A stretch of 64,000 bases of DNA from Cladocopium goreaui. Taxonomy: Eukaryota > Sar > Dinophyceae > Suessiales > Symbiodiniaceae. Location of the stretch: positions 1-64,000 of the forward strand of contig CAMXCT020001854.1 in NCBI GenBank assembly GCA_947184155.2, read 5' to 3'. Both the position numbers and the translations under genes were made by a program. Shown here one piece after another: positions 11,001 through 18,600 of this stretch. Position 1 is the first letter of the stretch. The number at the start of each line of letters is the position of its first letter. The notes under the pieces were generated by a model, which was not told the origin of the DNA, ran no database searches, and saw only the letters and a program-made list of their open reading frames with translations.

Positions 11001-14000
11001 ACGTATTGAAAGCAATGCTCTTAGAGACAACTGAGAGGACTGGTTGCCGAAACAGCCTGAGCCGATGTATAAACTTTTCGGCAGCCTTAGGATTGATTTG
11101 TTTAAGGGTAGTAGGGTGTGTAGTTACTGTCCATAAGTCACGATCCGACAATTGGGCGCGCCCTAGCAATAATAGTCCGAGAGAGGTCGCAACACCTTGG
11201 ATGCAGTGTGCCCCGAAACCTGACTGATCTAACTGACGAAGCACCCAGCTTGGAAGCGGGCTGTTGATTACTAGAGCTGTTTTACATCTACAGTTACACT
11301 CTAGTGCCAGCAATGAGCATATGGGTGTGTAGTCTGTTCCATTAAGGATACCGCAAGCTTCTCGAGGGGTCAACCCTATACACTTGTCAGCTCGTGCAAG
11401 TAGGAGTGTCTTTTGGGAAAGGATAGCCGATAAGATCGCTGCTCGTGCGGTGGGGTATTTCTTTTGCCGGAGAATAACTTCACTTTCGATCCGCCCAGGC
11501 AGGGATTGGACTGAAAAGGGGGGACAGTTAGTGCTGATAGCTTGCCAACAGGCATGCTGGTCAATTTGAAAACCTGCCGACCAGCAACATTGATAGCATT
11601 TGTGGACTCTACTAACCCAGGTAATGTCATGTCCTGGTCCTGCAATCGTGTTGTCATCAATGTATCCCTGAACACTAAGGACCCGGGGGATACGATTCAT
11701 ATAGTGATATATCGGGTCCATTGCCAAGCAGAATAGGAACACTGAAAAAGACCTTCCCATGTCAACTCCCACATGCACCGCCCTAGGCGGCAGAAGTCTG
11801 CCTTGAACTTTATGGCGGATGAGCCTTCCAAATAAGATGTATTTGGCATAATTACAGACCCATGTCGGCGCGTTACGCATTCGCAGGATATGTAAGATCC
11901 AATAGGGATTAACCCGCTCAAAGGCCTTTGATAGGTCAACTAGTAGTGCAGCCACGGGAGTATTGCTATCCAGTAAGGCTTGTATGGCATGGACAGCATG
12001 CTGCGGTTCTTTAAAGCAATTCATGACGACCTGCGAGGGATGCATATATGCACAAGTTGCTTTCATGACTACAGCAGCAATGGTGCCATCAACAAGCCTA
12101 TCACAAGTATTGGGCATTCCTAAGGGCCTGAAATAGTCAGCAGTCGGACCTACTTTTGCCTTGGGTATCCAAACCCCTACTTGTACAGGTGCAGCTCGTA
12201 GGCCTGCTAGCATTTTCATCATCAGCTGATCTAGGACTGGGTAGCTATCTTCAGGGGAAAGCCTCCATGCAGAGTAGGGGATTCCATCAGGGCCAGGGGC
12301 TGAATCTTTAGTGCCAAGGAGTGTATGGAGAAAGTCCTGTTTCTGGGGAAGCTCAATACTCGGCCACGACGAAGCAGTCTGGTACTCCCGTAAAATGGGT
12401 TCCCATTCTTGAAGAGAGTCTTGAGGCTTTACAAACCAAAAGTTCCGCGTGTCAAGCATGGCTTCGTCCAACATCTGGGAGGTGGTGCACTGTTCTCCCT
12501 GCTGATTGAGGATCGGCCCATTATAAATGACGCCCTTGGGGCAAATAGATCGCAAACGGTTCCAGAACGTAATGTTATTGCCGATACCTCTGGCTTGTTG
12601 ATTTACCTGCTCAAGGGCGGGATATTGCCGAGTCATCGTGATCTGGTCTAGAAAATCAAAAATCTGTTTTAACAGATCACTTCGGATTGTTATTTTTCCT
12701 GGATATAGCTCACTAACCCCGTTGGAAGTAAATATATGGTAAGTGGCAGCCTGGAGTGCATGGAAATGCTTTGCAGGTACGTGTAACACCTCAGCTCGAA
12801 TTTTAAGGAATTTCCGCAGAAGTTCATGCTCAGGAATTCGAGGGTGATCCGATGGAATAGGTTGTTGTCTCCACCACGACCAAAGGGTGGACACAAACTC
12901 AACTTCATCTGTTTGGGGTAGTCTTTGGATCCTTCTTATCAGCTCTTGTAGATCGTTAGGAACCATATAGGGGTCAGCCTCGTTCTTTCCAGGGCAAAAC
13001 ACGTTAGTTGGGATGGTTTGATGGACTGGGTCTTTCATGTCACTTTTGACTCTTGGTCGAACTACAAAGGTCGCGGTGAGCTGGTAATGTCCACTTAGGT
13101 GATGTCGCCTATTGGCTGCTACCATAACATCTATTTGGGCTGCAGCTATATAATCAGTAGGACATAATACTCTGTCGAGTGCTGAACTTCCAGTAGGGCT
13201 TTCAAAGGTGTGAAGTTGCGGATGCGTGTCGAGAACTTGCGCGTGGACTAATAATTCATTCCAAAGGTCCGGGCAGCTAGCATCCACTTGGTTAAAATCT
13301 CCCCCCATATAAAGGGGAAAGTCGACTCTACTGGTCTTGACCCAGGTGATTAATTCTTTCAACTCAACGACCTTGGTTTGTGGATGTAGATACACTGACA
13401 AGAGTCCGATGGTAGAATATCTGTCTTGGATTACGGCAAGGACAATGCGACCTGGTATGACAACTTCTGTTCGGTCAAGTTTCCACCCAGGTGGAATTAG
13501 GGCTGCTGAACCACCCGACACTCCACCTCTTTCTGTTAACAATCCTTGGGTGTGTGCAACTTGAATACCTGGTATATTATGGTGCAAGACCTGATGGGTT
13601 TCAGCATGCCATCTGGTTTCTTGTAGTAAAACCGGGCCTGTTCGTAGCAGTCGTTTAATGAGTCGCATTTTGGCATCCCCTGCTCTAGTTGTGAGTGTCC
13701 ACCCTGATACATTCCACACGTGTAATCGTTTAAGCCTGAATGGAAGATCTTGTCTGATAGCTTTTCGATATTCGAGAATGCTTCGTCCTATTTCTTCTAC
13801 TGCAAGAGAAGGTAATGTTCGTGAATCACACATAAGTTGCTGATAAAAATCATCAACACCCTGATGGAAAAGTGTGGCAACATGTTGCAGGGTTAACTTC
13901 CACCATGGTGTTCGGACATGGAGTATATGGGGCAATATTGATAGGTCACGTATCTTGGATAGATATGGCGGGCACTGAGTCCCTGTTTCGAATAGATAAG

Positions 14001-14079
14001 TCGTTTTGACACATCGCGTAAGCATCTTGAGCAGTGTACGGAGCAGAGGAGCAGGCAAGTTCCGCAGAATCATCATCAT
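8032..14079 (-). CDS. EEP endonuclease - reverse transcriptase - zinc motifs - RNase H - TV-Pol-like fusion protein
   Basis: 2015 residues. The endonuclease/exonuclease/phosphatase domain (about 118-340) shows N in VWNVSGW, QET at 154-156, GDFN at 260-263, LDR at 301-303 and SGHY at 329-332. The RT (about 560-850) shows SAPGPDGIP, RPLGMPN, motif A VDLSKAF (Asp 715), a divergent motif B GVDMGRSFSV and motif C YIDD (806-809). Zinc-type clusters are C-x2-C...C-x2-C (1230-1253) and C-x2-C-x8-H-x4-C (1293-1310). RNase H (about 1507-1645) has FDGS (Asp 1514), AEA (Glu 1558) and LADY. At 1736-1935 lie GRLYGRG, AQRLPRKVR, EVDMVGAFYE and WLHDGLWLP, resembling TV-Pol family-A-like polymerases. The first half matches LINE architecture; the last domain does not belong to any LINE I know. 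ATG 14079 is the first Met, but the frame is open upstream into the 446-residue ORF. Confidence 0.85.
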   Translation of the reverse strand: MMMILRNLPAPLLRTLLKMLTRCVKTTYLFETGTQCPPYLSKIRDLSILPHILHVRTPWWKLTLQHVATLFHQGVDDFYQQLMCDSRTLPSLAVEEIGRSILEYRKAIRQDLPFRLKRLHVWNVSGWTLTTRAGDAKMRLIKRLLRTGPVLLQETRWHAETHQVLHHNIPGIQVAHTQGLLTERGGVSGGSAALIPPGWKLDRTEVVIPGRIVLAVIQDRYSTIGLLSVYLHPQTKVVELKELITWVKTSRVDFPLYMGGDFNQVDASCPDLWNELLVHAQVLDTHPQLHTFESPTGSSALDRVLCPTDYIAAAQIDVMVAANRRHHLSGHYQLTATFVVRPRVKSDMKDPVHQTIPTNVFCPGKNEADPYMVPNDLQELIRRIQRLPQTDEVEFVSTLWSWWRQQPIPSDHPRIPEHELLRKFLKIRAEVLHVPAKHFHALQAATYHIFTSNGVSELYPGKITIRSDLLKQIFDFLDQITMTRQYPALEQVNQQARGIGNNITFWNRLRSICPKGVIYNGPILNQQGEQCTTSQMLDEAMLDTRNFWFVKPQDSLQEWEPILREYQTASSWPSIELPQKQDFLHTLLGTKDSAPGPDGIPYSAWRLSPEDSYPVLDQLMMKMLAGLRAAPVQVGVWIPKAKVGPTADYFRPLGMPNTCDRLVDGTIAAVVMKATCAYMHPSQVVMNCFKEPQHAVHAIQALLDSNTPVAALLVDLSKAFERVNPYWILHILRMRNAPTWVCNYAKYILFGRLIRHKVQGRLLPPRAVHVGVDMGRSFSVFLFCLAMDPIYHYMNRIPRVLSVQGYIDDNTIAGPGHDITWVSRVHKCYQCCWSAGFQIDQHACWQAISTNCPPFSVQSLPGRIESEVILRQKKYPTARAAILSAILSQKTLLLARADKCIGLTPREACGILNGTDYTPICSLLALECNCRCKTALVINSPLPSWVLRQLDQSGFGAHCIQGVATSLGLLLLGRAQLSDRDLWTVTTHPTTLKQINPKAAEKFIHRLRLFRQPVLSVVSKSIAFNTFAQSVVLYTTSYFGAATEDLQMLRAAATELLLGRSWIRHDLLAFVFRLCKIAPLLDPGVSILVSALGLFLRKGGKVHELYIETPPAVNRQTHEVRILWQAWARVVGEGVLTRAVSGSGTIKQRINAVKKCVLHHMMQLASHYIRNKILTAGWTGGISWAWLSHACEANKRWIPSITRFTLLRWAFNEDDDEWLARRGQSRQKKCALCANFGRAYPLGGYQIAICETCIVTKQLTAFTTDSLVRLLEASRRILPTQEELPASEDWEKCIACSKGDNTVGHWIRWCVVPISALRSLTGDNSILSLAEGSRKSAKHLAIASRVVHQFRLLLRESGAMRHQISAPLTPMDTWIHNLVQRIQTELPLDLRMQHIRTQLVSAHCSVDESLLSCCDKPPLHISCALAPARVCITREAVEANQTVAVVPLGSEPLQLIQQTIQVGTGVSPNVSLSTFQCECGDYHCRLTALQPIGTDEVLSSCLNLDKTTLLVQFDGSCHADKGTGGAGAALLELQREGLTLLKWRAIALPSCPDNIFAEAVSANLATDLLCEEMVHRSYAVDQAYLQGDILPIVKHLAFAGRFRRIDLQPIIQQIRWKQSRFFDHGKWVYRPREANILADYLAGIASRAAQAFPAHTSEPTEIAVEAPYQLAMRSGAIVLEERPLGVTILLLTEVPTVSIELVNKFMMQTANQQYRKEVEAYLAGTANLTKPRVVEYTASATDCLGRLYGRGPCAQRLPRKVRLLLFGHTHKEVDMVGAFYEIMRRLLRSSHLPHIVDLRAILMDLLGLVPLNQRFAVVKRHPLIVMNAGASEACSKIEREHHITCPPALYHLSLQIESATQALVNHHLPVRRPQYAAHVRGAAFRTLEWYEEHIMISYYKELTRRCHVTSAIWLHDGLWLPKEISPHLLYEAERVMLHQLQLDLCDPPLFSLRELAADAQALIQTLEDVNVATNPSPLLRTERKRNIESELFGTRPIRWNTQAPTSGYGTHGQTA

Positions 14080-14164
14080 TGCAGGTACAAGAATCAGTTT
14101 AGTCCCTCCGTTGGGGCTTCTCCCAATGCGAAGAGCAGTCTGCTCTACTCCTCCGTACCTGCAA
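14079..14164. repeat. Perfect 10-bp inverted repeat at the ORF junction
   Basis: TTGCAGGTAC (14079-14088) and GTACCTGCAA (14155-14164) are exact inverted copies, 66 nt apart. A second palindrome, AGAGCAG-TC-TGCTCT, lies inside. The structure spans the stop of the 446-residue ORF and the ATG of the 2015-residue ORF, which are in different frames. Confidence 0.7.
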
Positions 14165-15485
14165 AGATAAGATATTCTCCTGATGGGTCCAGTGTATGCG
14201 ATTGTATGAGCTGAGTCCCAAGTTGCCTAGGCATTCGCCGCATGGACGATGACTGCGTATACCACATTGGTGACCATACAACAGGGGTGGCAACTTTGTA
14301 CGCGACAAAGGACTTAGATCTTGTAAGACCTTGAACTTGATGATTGTCAACAACGTGTACAGCGATCCATTGTGGAGTGGCACCACTAATATCTCGTGCT
14401 AATACACCTATAATACTTAAGCCGCCTGTGCCATCCAGACCACCGAGTAAATGGATGACAGTGCTAGCGGGCGAGGCGTTGTGCATAAAGCACTGCGGGG
14501 CACCAAGTGTGTGCAAGTAACACAAGGCACAAAAAGGGCACTGTAAAGCCGCAAATTCACTAAGGTGTATATAGTGCTGTCCATTATCAATTCGAGCAAG
14601 TATCGGGTAGGTCGCAAATGTATGATAAGAAACTTGCACCACATCAGCAAATATCTTTGGCATGTTGGCATGAATGAGAAAGTCTTTACTTTGTCGGTAG
14701 TCGAATGCGACCGTTCCAAAGCGAAACGGTTGATCAGGCTCATGAGAAAGCAACAGGAATAGCAGGCAAGGTCGCTGTATCCCAACATAGATAAGGGGAG
14801 GTTGCATGATTTTTGGTGCCCAAATGATAAAACCGTAGGGAAATTGGTGCTTTACACTAAGCGTTGCAATCTGGAAAACAACAAATAGTTGTTTGATAGC
14901 AGTAAGCTGTTCAGCACCCGTATATTCTCTCAACAGTTCAATATGCTTTGCTTTGATCTCTTGAGCTTCAGCATGAAATCCAAGACCATTTTTAACAGCC
15001 AAGTAAAGCCTGTGCGCTGATAGGGTAACATTTTCATATGTGTTTGAGGACTCTAGCACCCAATCAATCCGAGTTTGGGTTATAATATTGCTCAGCTCTT
15101 TATCCCCAAAGGGGGGTTTATCCTCACTGTGGGTTCCTTGATACTTCGGAGGTTTGGATCCTTGTAAAAAGGCGAAAACTGTCGGCTGGTGCACTATTGG
15201 AGGGCAAGCTGATTCGACACTGTCATTAAGAGTATAGTGCCTCCATTTCGCTTCAAAGTCAACTTTGTCATCTTTGAGTTGAACTCCTCGAGCGGCTGCT
15301 TGTTCCAGAACCAGTTTCAGCAGGTCTTGGTATTTGGAATATACTTCTTGAATACTCGGTAGGTCTTTGTGGTACGGCTGCGCATCATTGCTTCCCTCAA
15401 CCCACTGTTGCAGCTGATTATCAGTACCGAGAGCCGCACTGATGAGAGATGGGTGAAAGCTATTTCCACAAAAGTCTCGAATCAC
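14145..15485 (-). CDS. Continuation of C5 methyltransferase (motif X) plus unknown region
   Basis: 446 residues counted from a GTG; the frame is open to the TAG at 15531 and has no ATG near its beginning, so it is unlikely to start independently. Residues 2-20 read IRDFCGNSFHPSLISAALG, a good motif X (GN-x-(h)-P) of a C5 cytosine methyltransferase whose earlier motifs lie in the upstream ORF. The rest is not recognised. It contains a cysteine cluster C-x2-C-x2-C...C-x2-H in the second half, possibly zinc-binding. It most likely forms part of a longer protein interrupted by a frameshift. It ends at a TAG 66 nt before the next ATG, inside an inverted repeat. Confidence 0.6.
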   Translation of the reverse strand: MIRDFCGNSFHPSLISAALGTDNQLQQWVEGSNDAQPYHKDLPSIQEVYSKYQDLLKLVLEQAAARGVQLKDDKVDFEAKWRHYTLNDSVESACPPIVHQPTVFAFLQGSKPPKYQGTHSEDKPPFGDKELSNIITQTRIDWVLESSNTYENVTLSAHRLYLAVKNGLGFHAEAQEIKAKHIELLREYTGAEQLTAIKQLFVVFQIATLSVKHQFPYGFIIWAPKIMQPPLIYVGIQRPCLLFLLLSHEPDQPFRFGTVAFDYRQSKDFLIHANMPKIFADVVQVSYHTFATYPILARIDNGQHYIHLSEFAALQCPFCALCYLHTLGAPQCFMHNASPASTVIHLLGGLDGTGGLSIIGVLARDISGATPQWIAVHVVDNHQVQGLTRSKSFVAYKVATPVVWSPMWYTQSSSMRRMPRQLGTQLIQSHTLDPSGEYLIFAGTEE

Positions 15486-15486
15486 T

Positions 15487-15621
15487 TTATCCGTGAGAAG
15501 AGAAGGCCCATGTCTTTCTGTCGTGTCCTGCTAGTTTGCGTACTTCTTGGACCGTCAGAATTCTCATTGGCAGCACAATATTTGGGTTATGAAAGATAGG
15601 CACTAGTTGTTCAATGTTCAT
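15487..15621 (-). CDS. C5 methyltransferase motif IX segment in a third frame
   Basis: A 44-codon open frame whose ATG (15621) overlaps the stop of the 1754-residue ORF and which ends in TAA at 15487. It encodes MRILTVQEVRKLAGHD, the expected motif IX region (LT-x2-E-...-GH) between the catalytic part upstream and motif X downstream. The A6 run in the upstream ORF and the GGG run near 15507 are the simplest places for single-base shifts. This could be two indel mutations, two assembly errors or genuine recoding. Confidence 0.6.
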   Translation of the reverse strand: MNIEQLVPIFHNPNIVLPMRILTVQEVRKLAGHDRKTWAFSSHG

Positions 15622-18600
15622 CTTTTTTGGATGTGGTCGCTCTGTCTGTTTGAAGAGTAATAAGGAAACTTTTCCATATGGGGAGAAAGTGAGCAGGGAT
15701 GAAGCTTGCCCATGGCAGGTTTGGGACCCTAACTCCCTCAGCCATTTGGGCTAACAACATGAAAGATTTCCTCCCACCGAAAAAGGAATAATCCCATAGG
15801 AGTGCACTGGGCTGGTAGCCTGTCCAGGAAAGCTTCAGGATTCCATTGTTTGACAGCCCTCTTGTTCGGAGTAATGGGGCCAATGGTAAGTTTTCACCGT
15901 TCAAGGTCACTAAAGGGCCCCATTCATCGATAAAAGTGAGCGGAACACTGGCCAGTTTCTCTGTGTCCATGTGACTCCGTAGAAATACCCTTTTTCGCTG
16001 AATGCCATAATAGGGACCAGTGTCCCATACCCACCGACTGGTTGGTTGTTTACTAGGAAGTCCAAGACAATATAGAAACATTTGGAAGTGTTCAGACTGC
16101 TCAAGGCGCTGCATGCCTTTAGGTTTGCGGTCAGTTTGTACAATTTGCATGCTTCCAGCATTCTCTGTCAAATATCGGACCGATTCTGGTCCAAAGAGCT
16201 TCTGAAGATGCAGAATTACAAGGTAAACCACAAAAAAGAGCATACTTCGCTGACCTGTCAGCCCAAGCAATCCATTTAGGTAACCTGCATAAGTAAGATC
16301 TTGACAGGGAGATCCTGCAACAACAATCCACTTGATTGTAGGATACATTGCCTTGGCTTGACGAAGGATCAGAGAGTCACGGGCAACTAGATCCCATACA
16401 TCTTTAACGTAGATGGTAGCAACCCCTTCAATCGTATATGCCCACTGTTGGTCTTCACGCAGTCCTATTTCGGCAGCAACAAGCCGCCGTAAGACAGGGT
16501 CAATTTCTGCTGCGATGAAGATAGTAGGGGGTTTACCTAGTTTTTTCTTAATGATGTGATAGACCGATCCGACTCCATCAAACATCGAGATAACACCAAC
16601 GTTGGCCAGCGTTGCATGTGCGATAATCCTAGGTAATCCTTCAGGGTCAATCTCTTCAACTACATTCTCATTCTTACTATCTTTAGGGGGTCCATGTCTG
16701 GTCACCTTCGCCCTCTTCTTGCTCGACTTGGTTTTCGCATTGTTCTTGCATGAGGGGGGAGAGAGCTGCGAGGTTCGCGTTCTTTTCTGCTTCTGAGGCG
16801 TTTTGAGGAAGCCTTTGACAACCTTTAACTGTCTTTTGCGATACTGCGCAACGTCACCTCCTCCTGCTGCTTCAGAAAGTTGCTTTGTCATTAGGATTGC
16901 TTTGGGTGACTTAACTGGCAGTATGACAAGCCCACTGATGAGGAGCTTCCCGCTGACATGCTTACAGTCCGCAACTCGTATACCATTGTTATGGTCGTAC
17001 ATACTTATCATTCCAGGCTGACTAGTATGCAGGACTATGAGCTGGCTGTCAAAGTCAAGCCTAGTGGTGGCTATGAGACACTGGATTTCGTACTCTCTGT
17101 CTTGGAACATGAATTTGTGCCCAAGCGGGAGTCGTTCTTCCTCGAGCTTCGGAAGGGAGCATCCTGGAGGTACTTTGATTCGAACGATAATCAAGGGGCC
17201 AAATTTGCCGCATTTCCACTTGGCATTGGCAGTGTCTAGACATGAACAAGCTTGACACTCTGTCAATTCATTAGTATTCCAGATTGGAATTAACAAGTCG
17301 CAAAGTTCATCTATACCTGTATTAGGCTTGACTGTGGCAGTGAAGGTGTCAATTGGTGTTGCGCTAGACTGTAAGCACACCTGACATTGTAATACAAATC
17401 TTGAGAAAAGAAAATTACGAGTACTCTGACTAAGGTTTGCGCAAATGATTGAGTAGAGTTCATATACTGCATCGTTTTGTGCAGTGCCGTTAGGGGGAAT
17501 GGTGCTGAGTGTCGCAAGGGACAGGCAGGCATCAAAACATGTAAAGGGAAAAACCGTAGGTACTTGATGGACCCAACTCCACCCTACCCCTACTGCTGCA
17601 AGGGCTGCCTGTCGCACATGGATACTAACATGTGTTGGGATCCACGGCCCTCTTGATAGGAGGTACAATGCAGTATTCATGCTAGACATGTGACAACAGT
17701 TAATCGCAATGTCTTGGGCTTTATTAGCTAAGGCCGCAATAACGGGAGCATCAAGGGTCGGGAACCATTTGCGGCTGGATTCAGCAAAAGGAGAGAGAGG
17801 GGCAAACTGAGCTGGTTGGGACTGACTTTGAGTTTCACGTTCAAAGGATGTCTGGGCGGGGTCATTTTGCTTAGTATGGTCATCTTCCCCAGTGATATCA
17901 ATGCACACACGCGTTTTGTCGTTGGCCGGGAGGACAGAACTGCGTTTAAGGGCAGCCTGGATAGGGGGAAGTGCTTCTCCTTGATGTAAGGAGGAGGCCT
18001 GGGAAGACTTGGTCCTTGTGGGGGTTGCAATGCCAGGGGGATCTTCACCGATTTCTACGACAATAGAGTCATCAGGTAACAATGGCTGTTTTTCTGGCGA
18101 AGGATCATTTCTAATAGGGGCCTTAGAGGCAAGATCTGGAGGCTGACATTGACTTGGAAGTGTAGGTACAATGGGGTCACTGCACTCAGGTTTCGCATTG
18201 TCATTTGGTGAGGAAGGGGAGACACCAGGTGGGGAGGACGGAGTGACAACAGGGTCAGAAGGTTCATTAGACAGTCTGCCTTTGCTTGCAAGCCCACCTT
18301 TCACTTCACCACAAGTAAGTTTGGGCTCTTGGATGCTAGTTTTCTGACTGCTAAGAGCTTCTCCTTCACGTGTAGGGGGTTTCTTGACGGGGGTGGAGAG
18401 AAGTGCCGGTTGGGGAGGTAGCATCTCCTTATCTTCCTGCTCGCTTTTGCGTATATTATTTCCGTGATGGTCTTGATCAACAACCATTTCAGTAATCTGT
18501 TGCTCACCGGTGTCAGTTGGGTGACTAGCAGGTAGGTTGGTCCATGGGATGGTTGGGCTGACAGTAGGGGGGTCAGTGCGTGCATCCCCATGGGTTAATT

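Noticed and set aside
14099..14386. 95-codon minus-strand frame across the ORF junction
   Set aside because: It overlaps the end of the 446-residue ORF in another frame and has no independent support.
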